64,000 nucleotides of DNA from Apoderus coryli (GCA_911728435.2 OU452211.1:14180428-14244427), one strand, 5' to 3'. Counted from the stretch's first letter, positions 21,534-33,342 are shown. Notes: generated from the sequence alone by a model not told the origin. Translations and numbers: made by a program.

Positions 21534-21916
21534 AATCAGAATCAGAATCAAATATTTCTTTATTATTTTAAATATCGAGTATTACATTAAACATTACTTA
21601 ACCTAAATATATATACAATATTTACATAATTATACAAGTGAGTATAGACAAATATATAATTTACAAAATATACAGTCTATGCAATAGGGACCCTGTACGG
21701 CCAGGGTGGGCATGATGGTAGGCCTCTTGTAGTTTTTAATGTTCATTTTACAGCTCAGCAGTAAGTGGCCGAGCTCCAAGAAATCTTTTATCCAGGCAAT
21801 GAGTCTTTTCGAAGCAGTTGTAACGCAAATAAGTAGTAAGATTGTAAAACATTTGTCTGTCAAGGCTTTTCTGTTTCAAGTGCAGGAAAATGTTATTAAA
21901 AAAACCTGCTTGAGGG
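21534..21916 (-). mobile_element. LINE-B: short non-LTR insert in 5S gene
   Basis: A 383-bp insertion between nt 40 and the duplicated nt 29-40 of one 5S gene. In the minus direction it ends with AATAAAG and then (GATTCT)-type repeats, a typical LINE 3' tail. An upstream frame (KRLIAWIKDFLELGHLLL) may be the C-terminus of ORF2. It is probably a 5'-truncated copy of the same family as LINE-A, but the two share no overlapping sequence here, so that is inference. Confidence 0.75.
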
Positions 21917-21956
21917 GGACGAGAACGGGCATATTCAGTGTGGTATGGCCGTTGCC
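21917..21956 (-). rRNA. 5S rRNA fragment, nt 1-40
   Basis: The minus strand matches the first 40 nucleotides of 5S rRNA (starting GGCAACGGCC). It joins functionally to 21444-21533 across LINE-B. Upstream is intact spacer. Confidence 0.88.
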
Positions 21957-21996
21957 GTGAAAATTTGAGTCACTCCCAACGATGCCTTGGGGACGA

Positions 21997-22225
21997 ATTG
22001 GAGCATTTTGTGTGAAAGAAAAAGTGTTTTTCGTACAGGATAGCTATACGCTTTCAACCATCTAGAAAGGTTACAAAAAAAATTTAGAAATTTGGATATC
22101 CTGCATATAAAACAAAGAAAAAGTGTTTCTCGTACAGGAGAGCCATACGCTTTTTTGCATCTTACAACTGTTACAAAAAATATATTAAAATTTGGAAATC
22201 CTGTATTTAAAGGATGCAAAAAAAA
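21997..22225 (-). repeat. 5S rDNA spacer, two tandem subrepeats
   Basis: Two subrepeats of about 114 bp (21997-22110 and 22112-22225), each like the spacer at 21315-21430. This supports a former 5S cluster. Confidence 0.7.
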
Positions 22226-22265
22226 ACCCACCCGAGTACTAACCACGCTCGACACTGCTTGGCTT
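22226..22265 (-). rRNA. 5S rRNA fragment, about nt 49-88
   Basis: About 40 nt of the central part of 5S rRNA with a few substitutions, running directly into an oligo-T stretch. It is a broken copy. Confidence 0.75.
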
Positions 22266-22269
22266 ATTA

Positions 22270-22410
22270 TTGGTGGTGACAACTAAGTACAAGGGTCTAC
22301 CAACCGACTTCACTTTAAATACTCTCCGATATTCCCAGTTCCTCAGACAGTTCGTCCTTTATGTCGTGCACATCCACTCCAGTGAGCCCCCGGAGAGGGA
22401 GGAATTTGTA
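22270..22410 (-). pseudogene. LINE ORF1 fragment (PRE_C2HC region)
   Basis: About 130 bp match the PRE_C2HC part of LINE-A ORF1 (around 19940-20065) with clear divergence and in the same orientation. It sits between two 5S fragments, so it is likely another insertion of a related LINE into the array. Confidence 0.65.
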
Positions 22411-22460
22411 CATCATGTACGTTAAAAATTAAGAAAAAAAAAACAAACAAAAGGACAAAG

Positions 22461-22486
22461 ACGGCAGGTGGTGTTCCCAAGCGGTT
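22461..22486 (-). rRNA. 5S rRNA 3' end fragment
   Basis: The last 26 or so nucleotides of 5S rRNA, followed on the minus strand by T-rich sequence. It is the outermost 5S trace of the array. Confidence 0.65.
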
Positions 22487-22576
22487 AAAATTCTGAATAA
22501 TATTAAAGTAAAATTATATAAACATTATTGTTTTTTCTTATTTATCACCTTGAAAATTATTTCAATATACCTAGTG

Positions 22577-24438
22577 TTATATTTAATTAAATTAACAACT
22601 GTATTATTATAAGAAATATAAATTATTCACACAAACTCTTTATAACATAACAAAGCAGCCATTCTTATCTCACCCTCTTCTCTCTTATCTTCCAAGAGAA
22701 TGCAAGAGACTGGGGGACCGATGGATAATTCGCTAAACAGGTTTTTAGCATTCAGTAATTTGGTTATTATGGTATACACCTACTGAATCGTAACATTCGG
22801 CTATTCTGACCTGTAGACATCCTCGTGAACTTTGTAGAAATTCACATTTCTATAAGGTCAGTGTTAAACCTGCCTTTCCAAATAATTGTAGGATTATTTC
22901 TAATCGTTTAATTCTCCCTCTACTGTATTAAATTAACACCTGGCTTAACGCAAGCGTTATTGGAGGCAGTGATTTTCGATTTAGTATTGTCCGAAAGTAT
23001 ATCTTCTGAGAAACATCTAGCTCGGTTACTGGTTGGCCTATTAAAATGTCAGTTTGTTTGCTTGAGGGTACTACGAAAAATGTAGAAAACGTTTTTATGT
23101 CATCAACTGCAACTTCTTCGCAAATAACACCTAACGGATTTTTGACACCCAGTTTCAGATTCATCAGTTTCAATATTTAAATTAAGTTTATGAACCATGT
23201 TTACCGTTATAATATTACACGCACTACCGAAGTCAATATAAGCCGAACACTGTTGATTTTTAACCTTGGCAGTTTGTTTTTTGTAAAATAATTGTCTTCC
23301 ACGTGACCCTTTCGGTTGCAAAAGTTACAAGTTTTAAGTAATAGAATTATTTTTTGGGCAAATCGATTTTTCATGTCCTGCTTCATGACACAAATAACAT
23401 TTTATATTGTTTTCAATTTTAAAACCTTTTTCTTGGCGCGACTGTCAGTCCAATTACTATACTATTAATACGATTTTCACTATTAGAATATGTCAATGAT
23501 TCTGAGTTTGTAATAAAGAATTTTTACAACTTGTGGCTATAGCACCCGATTTTATAAAACGATTGTTAACAGTATTAATAATAATGTCTATTATAATTTC
23601 ATCACTTAATCCACAGTTTTGGCCTCAAGCTAATTTGCCATAGTAAAAAGTCTATTAGATTTTCTTCCCTATGCCTTTCAGTATTGATCAATTCCTTAAG
23701 TTTGCTATACAAACCTGTTCTTGATGGAAAAGCTTCAGTCAAAATTATTTTCCAATTTTTCCAGCTTAAGTTTAACTCAATTTGATTGTTGTACCCGCTT
23801 TTCCTTTTAAGCGATTTACCATACAATATATTTTGGCTTTATCGTCCCAACCAAAAACTTCTCCGGTAGAATCAATGCTCCGCAGCCACTGTTCCATGTT
23901 CATATTGTCCGAACTTCCATTAAAGAAAGGAACACTGTCTATTTTTCCATGTCTTTGTTTTCAGTTTGCGCTTAAGCTTTTTAACTTCGTTACGCAATTT
24001 CCTATTATCTTTTGAACTTAAATTATCACTCGAACTATCAGAATTATTTGTAACACTAGAACACGAACTAGAGCTACTTGAAGAAGTACTAACTCTCCTT
24101 TTCTTATGATGGCGCGGCATCCTAATACCTATTATTTACTACTAGGGAGATGCTAGTAAACACAGCAGAAAACTAACAATTAAGTAATTTATTTATTAAT
24201 ATTAATTTTATTAATTCAATAAGCACGTACGGTCTTTATTCCACTACTGAATTGTTACATTTAACTAAATTAACAACAACTGTAATATTTTAAGAAACAT
24301 AAATTTATTCACATAACTCTTTATAACATAACAAAGCAGCCATTCTTAGCTCACTAACTACCCTGTTCTCTCTTATGTTCCAAGGGAATGCAAAAGACTA
24401 CCGGACCGATCCATTATTCGCTAAACAGGTGTTTAGAG
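22577..24438 (-). mobile_element. Decayed LTR element with gag and protease
   Basis: Direct repeats at about 22577-22751 and 24252-24438 (shared ctctttataacataacaaagcagccattctta and aattcgctaaacagg parts) bracket a minus-strand gag-protease region. No RT or integrase lies between them, so this is an internally deleted, non-autonomous copy. A fragment with the same flank words is at about 7085-7230. LTR limits are approximate. Confidence 0.7.
22925..24120 (-). pseudogene. Gag-protease remnant of LTR element
   Basis: Read on minus: a start MPRHHKKRR followed by a Ser-rich tract and a basic coiled region (23920-24120); a capsid-like piece with NWKIILTEAFPS and LKELINTERHREENL (23602-23826); a CCHC knuckle in sequence around 23350-23405 (CYLCHEAGHEKSIC); and a protease with active site IDFGSACNIIT, then SKQTDILIGQPV (22928-23321). 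The canonical D-T/S-G is D-F-G here. The pieces are in different frames with several stops. It resembles Ty3/Gypsy-like elements; the exact clade is unclear. Confidence 0.75.
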
Positions 24439-24599
24439 CATACATTAAAATGCCAACGTGCCGAGCCAATCAGAGCATTTGGGGAGGGGCTTTCCTTGGC
24501 GCGCTTTTGAATTTGAATTTAACCGCTATTCAACCTATTTTGAAACTGAAATTAAGTCGATATTTAATTGGAATGAGTTTTTCAGTAAAATAATTTAAA

Positions 24600-26370
24600 T
24601 ATTAATATGTATAAGGTATTCGCTAAGAAATTCTGTTGAACCTTCGCTTCGTAGTAGGTATTTCTTGATATACCTAGCTGAAAAACCGTCATTTCGTATA
24701 TCGGAAAAACGATACTCAAATATATTTATGTATAATTTGAAGATACCTATCTAATTTTAAAATCATTTTATGCATTACAGATAGTAGGAAATAAAAAAAG
24801 GCACATTATTCTCAATAGTTTATTTTTACCTATATATATTAAATTATACACAATGATAACAAATAATAATTACTATGAACATACAAATTAATACAACACC
24901 ACTACCATACATACATACTTATTATAAGGTACCACACCAAACAAAACTAATATAATATTATACAAGTCACAATAAGAATAAACTGTTGCCCTCGAGGCAC
25001 GAATAGCTCTCCATATTTAAGTGTAAAAGTAAAAATTTTATGACCTTTTTGTCATTTATCTAAATTTAATAAATTTTTGTTTTGCTTTAGACATCAGCTA
25101 TTTTTTTTTAAGTATCGGGTTTTGTGCCTTTTTCTTCTCTTTGGAGGCACTACTTATACGCAGATATTTTATATTTCAGATCTAGGCGAAGTTCTTGAAC
25201 GCAAATTAATTGATTTTTTTTAGTTCTATTATAAAATTTGTTTTGCCCCCTTTTCTATTTACGAACGCCTATGTAAACAAAATTGTTATGCTGCATGTTG
25301 TAGGTTATCCGTTAAGTGGTTTTTGAGATATCACGGATACAAATTTTTTCTGACCGTTTTATAGAATTTTCACGGACGCCTATGGAACATTAATTTTTGT
25401 CGTGTATTTTTAACACCAATTCAACTAGTTAAATATAAAAATTTTTACATTTTAATTTTTTTTTATTTTACCCCTTTTTTACTATTTACGAACGCCTATG
25501 TAAATAAAAATTTTATGCTGCATTTTTTAGGTTATCTTATATGAAAGCTATATATAGGTAATTAGCCAATTTTTCTGGTATATTTGGGAAACATTTTTTT
25601 TTCGTTTTTGACCCTTTTTTAAGACTATTTTCGAACGCCTGTGTGAACTAATTCTTTTATGTAACATTTTTTAGGTTATATTCTATCACAACTATAAAAT
25701 ATTATTCAATATTTCGCATAAGTTTAAGAACTATGATTTTTAAAATTTTTGAACCCTCCTTTAAACCCCTTGCCTACGCTCAATGTTAATCGCCACCTAT
25801 AAATATCCTGTAGTATTTTCGTCCCAAATGTGGTTAAAATCCGTTAAGTGGTTTTTGAGTTATCACGGATACAAATTTTTTCTGACCCTTTTATAGAATT
25901 TTCACGGACGCCTATGGTACATTAATTTTTGTCGTGTATTTTTAACACCAATTCATCTAGTTAAATATAAACATTTTTACATTTTAATTTTTTTTTATTT
26001 TACCCGTTTTTCTACTACTTACGAACGCCTATGTAAATAAAAATTTTATGCTGCATTTTTTCGGTTATCTTATATCAAAGCTATATATAATTAGCCAATT
26101 TTTTTGCTATATTTGAAAAACACTTTTTTTTTTTCGTTTTTGACCCTTTATTTCGACTATTTTCGAACGCCTGTGTGAACCAATTCTTTTATGTAACATT
26201 TTTTAGGTTATATTCTATCACAACTATAAAAAATTATTCCATATTTCCAATAAGTTTAGGATATATATATTTTTTATGTTTAGACCCCTTTTCCACTATT
26301 TACGAACGCCTATGAAAGTAAGTTATTTATGACACATTTTATAGGTTATATTCTATTAAAGCTATAAATA
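24600..26370. repeat. AT-rich repeat block X with 529-bp duplication
   Basis: No gene. Motifs such as acgaacgcctatg, cacggacgcctatgg and tcgaacgcctgtgtg recur about eight times. A segment starting at 25322 is repeated at 25851 with few changes, an offset of 529 bp. The stretch 25660-25860 is the reverse complement of repeat X at 9291-9430. Confidence 0.7.
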
Positions 26371-26429
26371 ATTAATTACAATAAAACAAAAATCATCGTC
26401 TCCACTATTTAATTCAAAAATTATGTCAA

Positions 26430-26473
26430 AGGGACATGTTTCGGTGACTCAGCTCCATCATCTGCCTAAAAGG
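26430..26473 (-). ncRNA. Hammerhead-like motif, altered core
   Basis: Counterpart of the motif at 9720-9765. The core reads CAGATGA instead of CTGATGA, a change at a conserved position (U4), so cleavage is expected to be impaired. The GAAAC and GUC parts are kept. Confidence 0.5.
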
Positions 26474-26882
26474 CAACAATACAATATTAAAAAGGGTTCT
26501 TACATAGATAACAAAAAACACAAGTTAACAAACCTTGGTGGTATAAAATGCTCACTTGGTGAAGGCAGAGCTCCTAACAGACTAAATTAAAGTATACAAT
26601 TATTTTTGTTTAAAATATTAAATCTAAAATAACAGAAACACATACAGGTATATATAAACAAAAAGATGTAAAAAATGTTGGTCCTGATAAAGTAAAATGA
26701 ACAGACAAAAAGTAATGGGACAGTACAAGCGCTATTAAAAGTTTAAAAAGTATTGAAAATGTATACAAACAAATAAGCAAAAACAATTAAACAAAACATA
26801 GAAGGAATATAACAATGACAAGATCAAACTCCAAGCCATGGGTGTAAACATATATAAAAGAGTCTAATAGGTACACAAATCC

Positions 26883-28940
26883 TCAAGAGTGTTTTAAATG
26901 TAGAAGAGCCTCGAAAAAAGTGTAAGGTTCGAATTTCAACTGATCGTTCAAACATATAATGTTGTTATCTCCTACTGCCTTGAAAATTTCTAACATTTCC
27001 AGAAGATTTAATTTAATGCCCTTGTTGCAAACATGGATCACCTTCAGACCTAAATCGACATCGAAACGATGGTTGTGGTTAAGAACATGATTCGCAAAGG
27101 AAGAGGTGGTATCATATTCATCAATTAAGTTAGGGTTGTTATTTCTATAACGAGTGATTATATTAGTGTGCTCCTTTACACGTACACTAATCTTACGTCC
27201 TGATTGGCCTATGTACTTGGCTGCACATGCTGGCTGTGAGCATGACAAGCAATATACTCCAGACTTGCTTGTCAATGGAATGACATCTTTAGAATTTACC
27301 AAAAAAGTTCCCAAGCTATTTATTGTTTTAAAGGAGATATTTATTTCGTATTTCGATTGGAAATAGGTCTGGATTTTATAGGATTTTATAGGAATGGAAA
27401 AACACTTTTTGTTTTTGTTAAAATTTCCAGATAGATTAATTAAATTTTTATTGATGAATTTATTCATATGTTTAAAAAACATTTTGTTGATGGAAGAAGA
27501 GGGAAAACCATTATTGGCAGCTACCATCCTTATGTATGATAGTTCATGGTTAAAATCTGAAGGTGAGAGAGGAATATTGAAAAGACGATGAAAGAAGGAA
27601 TTAAAGGCAGCAAATTTATGTGAATGTGGGTGGTAGGAATCGTAGGGGATTATGGAATCAGTGCTGGTAGGTTTGTGGTATATGGCGAAGGATAGACAAT
27701 TATAGTTTGTCCTTGATATAGTCAGGTCCAGGAAGTTGAGGCATCTATTGTTTTCTACTTCCATTGTGAATTCAATGGATGGATGAATAGAATTGAGAAA
27801 CGTTAGAAAATCATCCAACTCTGACATTTCGCCAGTAAAAATAGCAAAAATGTCATCCACATACCTGCTGTAGTAAAGTATTTTACTGTAAAGAAGGTGT
27901 GATTTAATACTTTTCTCGATGTTAAACATAAATATCTCCGACAACAAAGGTGACAGATTGGAACCCATTGCCAATCCCGATTTCTGAACAAAGAACCTCT
28001 CGTTAAATTGGAAGAAATTTTGCTTAAGAACGATGTCAGTAAGTAAGCAAATATTCAATATATGAAAAGTAGGTAAGCTAGTGTTCTCAAAAAGTAATTC
28101 TCTAAGGTATTTGAGACAATCTTCAGGAGGTATACTGGGATAAAGATTCTTGACGTCAAACGAGACTAGAATGGAGCTATGTGGGATAACCAAATGTTTG
28201 GTATGTTAAACCAGGGAGAAGGAGTTTTTTATTGCTAGGGGATTGCGAAAATCATTGAGTGTCGGGATCACATCATTCAACCACTTAGCCAGTCGATGTG
28301 AAGGTGAATTTGTATAGCACACCACCGGCCTAATTGGAATATCAGGTTTGTGGATTTTTGGAAGTCCATATAAAAGAGGGGTTGCGGGGTTCATGACCGT
28401 TAGCCTAGATTTGTTAGATTCAAGAAAAAGAACAGTGTCGTTGGTTAAAGAGAGAGCGCCCTTCAATAAAGTACAAAAACCAGCTGTAGGGTTGCTGGAA
28501 ATCTCTGGAAATGACTCAGGTTCCAGAAAATCAGATACCTTACGTATATAATCTGATTTATTTAACACAACCATACAATTACCCTTATCGGCCTTGGAGA
28601 AGATCAGGTCAACATTTCTCATTTTATCTCTAATGCTCTTGACCATTCTGTAATCATGAGTGGAATGAAACTTATTCTGATTCAAACGATAAAACTTATT
28701 AAAAAGGACAGAGAGGTCTGATCGTACCAGACCAAATTCACTAATATTGACACCCAACTCTAAAACTCTCTCAGTTTCAACTGCCATCAAATCTAAATTA
28801 GGTTTAACAGAGGAAAACCCGAGTCAAAATTTTAGACCTTTGTTCAAGAGAGAAATTTCTAGGGAGCTAAAGGAGGTATTGCTTAGATTTAGAACTCTAT
28901 TGTGAAAATTGTGATTGATAATGTGACTGCTGGCATCAAA
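26883..28940 (-). pseudogene. PLE-1 reverse transcriptase/GIY-YIG protein, copy B
   Basis: One frame with in-frame stops near 28836 and at 28206-28208. The part 28790-28206 (194 codons) holds the PLE N-terminal region (SKADKGNCMVVL, then PLLYGLPKIHKP). The part 28193-26883 (436 codons) has RT motifs SFDVKNLYPSIPP, GLAMGSNLSPLLSEIFM and RYVDDIFAIF, then the GIY-YIG nuclease (SGVYCLSCSQPACAAKYIGQ, SVRVKEH). Domain order is as in insect Penelope-like elements. The stops make it non-functional as written, although the rest is well kept. Confidence 0.9.
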
Positions 28941-29037
28941 TCCAAATTCACCCACAAAAGCATCATCAAAAAATGAAAACGAAAAGTCTGTGTGTGAATT
29001 AATAACGTTCTGAGTGTTTATTAATGTAGAGTTAAAA

Positions 29038-30182
29038 CCCTACCACCCACATTCACATAAATTTGCTGCCTTTAATTCCTTCTTTCATCGTCTTTTCAAT
29101 ATTCCTCTCTCACCTTCAGATTTTAACCATGAACTATCATACATAAGGATGGTAGCTGCCAATAATGGTTTTCCCTCTTCTTCCATCAACAAAATGTTTT
29201 TTAAACATATGAATAAATTCATCAATAAAAATTTAATTAATCTATCTGGAAATTTTAACAAAAACAAAAAGTGTTTTTCCATTCCGTTCATTGATAACTT
29301 TTCCTATAAAATCCAGACCTATTTCCAATCGAAATACGAAATAAATATCTCCTTTAAAACAATAAATAGCTTGGGAACTTTTTTGGTAAATTCTAAAGAT
29401 GTCATTTCATTGACAAGCAAGTCTGGAGTATATTGCTTGTCATGCTCACAGCCAGCATGTGCAGCCAAGTACATAGGCCAATCAGGACGTAAGATTAGTG
29501 TACGTGTAAAGGAGCACACTAATATAATCACTCGTTATAGAAATAACAACCCTAACTTAATTGATGAATATGATACCACCTCTTCCTTTGCGAATCATGT
29601 TCTTAACCACAACCATCGTTTCGATGTCGATTTAGGTCTGAAGGTGATCCATGTTTGCAACAAGGGCATTAAATTAAATCTTCTGGAAATGTTAGAAATT
29701 TTCAAGGCAGTAGGAGATAACAACATTATATGTTTGAACGATCATTTGAAATTCGAACCTTACACTTTTTTCGAGGCTCTTCTACATTTAAAACACTCTT
29801 GAGGATTTGTGTACCTATTAGACTCTTTTATATATGTTTACACCCATGGCTTGGAGTTTGATCTTGTCATTGTTATATTCCTTCTATGTTTTGTTTAATT
29901 GTTTTTGCTTATTTGTTTGTATACATTTTCAATACTTTTTAAACTTTTAATAGCGCTTGTACTGTCCCACTACTTTTTGTCTGTTCATTTTACTTGATCA
30001 GGACCAACATTTTTTACATCTTTTTGTTTATATATACCTGTATGTGTTTCTGTTATTTTAGATTTAATATTTTAAACAAAAATAATTGTATACTTTAATT
30101 TAGTGTGTTAGGAGCTCTGCCTTCACCAAGTGAGCATTTTATACCACCAAGGTTTGTTAACTTGTGTTTTTCGTTATCTATG
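29038..30182 (+). mobile_element. PLE-1 copy A, 5'-truncated
   Basis: Plus-strand piece nearly identical to the 3' part of copy B: C-terminal coding region to 29802 and 3' region to CTATG at 30178-30182, where the BEL LTR begins. Its last 139 bp are at 9661-9799 beyond BEL. The junction with copy B at about 29038 is abrupt and head to head. Confidence 0.9.
29050..29802 (+). pseudogene. PLE-1 GIY-YIG C-terminal part, copy A
   Basis: About 250 codons, matching copy B from KPYHPHSHKFAAFNSFFHRL to the final LLHLKHS. It contains the whole GIY-YIG nuclease (SGVYCLSCSQPACAAKYIGQ) but no RT palm. It keeps three residues (FIDN region) that copy B lacks near the PFxxS linker. It has no start of its own and is a truncated copy. 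Confidence 0.85.
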
Positions 30183-30493
30183 TGTAATTTGTGAATCGGG
30201 CTTTTCCAATCCACTGAGTTTTCTTTAATTTGTTGTAGATTTTTGCGTATGATGTTGTTTACTTTATTATAAATATAATTATTGATGTACCAATAATTAT
30301 TATTATTGGTTTTAAATAAATTTTATTTTTGAAAAACTTATTCTAATATTACATCAAAATGATTACATGATAATAATTTTTTTTAAACTCACGTTTCTCT
30401 GGTAACAGAAAATAAAACTGTAAAAAGAGTAACCTGATGAATTATCAGTATAACACATAGGTACCTTATACAGGGACGTAACTAATCTAAACA
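30183..30493 (-). repeat. BEL 3' LTR
   Basis: Matches the 5' LTR at 9800-10109 with about one indel and one or two substitutions. A purine-rich tract (AAGGCGGGCGACA on minus) directly precedes it, as expected for plus-strand priming. Confidence 0.9.
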
Positions 30494-30562
30494 TGTCGCC
30501 CGCCTTGAAAGGCTTGACTTTCAAACAAAATTCAAGTATTTTTATAAACATAAAAACGAATG

Positions 30563-31526
30563 TCAATCTTCATTCACTGGTAACACACACACTTTTGTTA
30601 GTGGACGTTTGAAAACACCATTTATAGTTTTTATGTCGACTACTCGGATTACACCATCTTTACCAGGATAAACGTTGCTGATGCGACCAATTTTCCAATC
30701 CAATGGAGCAGTATTTTCTTCTTTTACAATCACCATCGTACCAACTTTTATATTTGGTGAAGATTTCAACCATTTGGAGCGTTCTTGCAGACTACATAAA
30801 TACTGAGTGGACCACGCCTTCCAAAAGTGTTGTAAATGCTGTTGCAATTGATTATATAGCGATAATCTATTTACCACTATGTTTTTTACGTCTGTTTGAG
30901 GCAGTGCAGTAAGTGATTCGCCAATAAGAAAATGAGCAGGAGTTAAAATTTGGAAATCATTAGGATCATTAGAAAAAGGCAGAAGAGGCCTTGAATTTAA
31001 TACAGCTTCTATTTGAGTAAAAATAGTACTTAGACCCTCATAAGTTAAATGTACGTTTTTCAAGATTCTTCTTAGATGATATTTTATAGATTTGACTGAT
31101 GCTTCCCAAAGACCCCCAAAATTTGGACCATAAGGAGGAGAAAAATGCCAATTAATATTATTTAATGATATATATTCATTGAATTTTGAATCATTTTTAA
31201 CATTATTGAATACTTGGTTTAGCTCTCTTTCAGCTCCAATAAAATTTGACCCATTGTCTATAAAAATATCACTACAGATGCCTCGGCGCGAAATAAATCT
31301 TTTAAGACTATTTAAAAAGGAATCTGTGGAGAGATCTCCAACTAATTCTAAATGTACAGCCTTTGTAACAAAGCAAACATAGACACATAAGTAACATTTT
31401 ACCAAAGTTCCTTTTCGTAATTTACTGTCCTTTATGAAAAATGGACCAGCAAAGTCAATTCCAACTGATTGAAAAGGACGTTGCTGAGTGACTCTTTTTG
31501 CTGGTAAATCTCCCATTTCATAATAT
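30563..31526 (-). pseudogene. pol: BEL integrase core and C-terminus
   Basis: About 320 codons continuing the pol frame cut at 14197. The DDE core shows VGIDFAGPF, FIDNGSNFIGAE and GGLWEASVKS, giving D, D and E in order. The BEL-type C-terminal block follows (PAHFLIGESL; VIVKEENTAPLDWKIGRI). This part has no internal stop. It is separated from its N-terminal half only by the Gypsy insertion and the inversion. Confidence 0.9.
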
Positions 31527-32310
31527 TGTCACGGTTCTCTTTTTAGTCAAATAGAACCGTGGACTAGGAACGTAAATACGGGACCAGGTCTGGATAGTTT
31601 AAAACACCCAATGTTCATCTACACTAAACATTTATTAAGAACTAATGGTATATGACAATTATGGCTTTTCAGCCTAATAATTATGATGGAGAATAACAAG
31701 TTACTAAAGCTAACACTGATAAAAGTTTGGATAAATGTTAATACAATATAAATAAGTATAAAATAATAAAGTACTTACAAATGAGTCACCACTAGGCGTT
31801 CAGGTCTGGTCACCAACATTCTTAATTAACTATTAATATTAGCTTGATTAATTATTGACACAACTGGAAAGTTGGTCCTCTGGATATTATTATTTATAGG
31901 AAAAGGGTTGTCCCTTCTCAGTTCCTTGGAAAGAAACTTGCGTCTAAATCCTCCCTGTCTTGACCAATGATAATGAGGGAGGCTGGATTTAATCAAAGAT
32001 GGTTTCCAGACTTCTCTATGCTAATTGGTTATAAACATAATAATTATATTGCGCCACCACCCCTACGTCGCGTTTATTTAGATGTGGTGGTCAGAATAGC
32101 TGATGCTGCATTTTTCAATATGACTACCCTTGAAAGCGGAGGGTAAGAGGCAGGGCTCCTGATTATCGAGAAACGGTGACTCATCTAGATAAACTAGAAT
32201 AAACTGGAAAATAATATTTTTGTATTTTTCCATCGAACATCTGGGGTTGTTATTTTGTTATTATTTATATTTATTTATTAATAATTATTTTGGAATCTGT
32301 ACTCGTGAAA
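31527..32310 (-). repeat. Gypsy 3' LTR
   Basis: 784 bp, partner of 14198-14981. Its first two bases read TT instead of TG. A purine-rich tract (ggtgggggagaaa on minus) lies directly upstream of it. Confidence 0.93.
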
Positions 32311-33342
32311 TTTCTCCCCCACCAAGATCATGTCAGGCCCATGACATGCTGAACTCCGGCTCCCATGTTTCCGCTTCGTTACGAGTACACCCCATTGTTT
32401 CACCCAAAGCTCTTTATCGTTATATGACTGCTATGGGAATGAACGTCAATTTCGTTTTCTTCTTTGTTGGTTGTACCGATTTTCTTATTCGATCATTTGG
32501 AAACTGATGTTAGTACGTTTACTGAACGGTTTGACAGTATACTGACTTGTATGTTTGGACAGTGTTGATGCCGTATTCATCTTCTATATCAACTTGTCAC
32601 TCATGTCTGTAGTAGAGCCAAAATGACATTTACCATAATGTTGGGTTTTAGGAGAATTTTTTACCCCAAGTACAGAGTTTAGTCAAAAAATACTATGAAA
32701 GATATATTTGTATACAGATTACAGATGTTCGAGGATCCCAAAAAAAACTTTTAAATATCGTACTTTTGGTACTAATTCCTAGTTAAACATACTAAGGTAT
32801 ACCTATATATTATAATAGAGATTCATAATTGTTGCTTAATAATTTATATATTAGTTGAATATTAATAATTTTATAAGGAATTCCTCTTAAATATTAACCT
32901 TATAACTATCTTACATAGTGACTAGTTCGACTCATCATTTAAAAATAATACAATACATTCATTTATATTTATATTATCATGGTCGACTTGAAACATTATA
33001 ATGCAAACCAAAGCATTTGGTGTTGATAGTAATTTTTAATTACAATGGCAATAGTCATTTGTGAGAGACACATATGTCTTTGTTTTTACGTGCGACCGTT
33101 TCTTTTTTTTTTTCTTTTAATTATTGTATTACTTTTTATTTACTATTTTTTAATCTAAACCTTAAAATACTTTACTTATAGTTACAATTACATTTCCCCC
33201 TCAAACTACTTGAATGAGGAAATAGTAATTCCAAAATCATGATTTTGTTTTTCAATCTTAATAATAATTATAATAATATTACGAATATTAATAGGTACCT
33301 TTACAATAAATATTTTTTCGTCTTGACATTCGTATTGTGTTT
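32311..33342 (-). other. Gypsy 3' untranslated region
   Basis: About 1 kb between the env stop and the LTR, AT-rich without a plausible gene. The purine tract for plus-strand priming is at its LTR-side end. Confidence 0.6.

Larger units (their letters stand above)
26371..29037 (-). mobile_element. Penelope-like element PLE-1, copy B
   Basis: Minus-strand PLE: N-terminal region, RT, GIY-YIG endonuclease, then a 3' region of about 510 bp with a hammerhead-like motif (26430-26473). It is joined head to head at about 29038 with copy A on plus. Sequence in the shared part is nearly identical between the copies. Confidence 0.88.
30183..31526 (-). mobile_element. BEL/Pao retrotransposon, right part
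   Basis: Contains the integrase core, C-terminal region, polypurine tract and 3' LTR of the BEL element that starts at 9800. It is on the opposite strand because of the inversion. ATAT at 31523-31526 is the second half of the Gypsy target duplication. Confidence 0.92.

Noticed and set aside
17414..30182. Two independent BEL and two independent Gypsy insertions instead of an inversion
   Set aside because: The target duplications and reading frames pair the halves exactly (CATAG, ATAT, TA), and no piece is present twice except the LTRs.
32220..32507. 95-codon frame on plus
   Set aside because: It overlaps the Gypsy 3' LTR and untranslated region on the opposite strand and has no domain.
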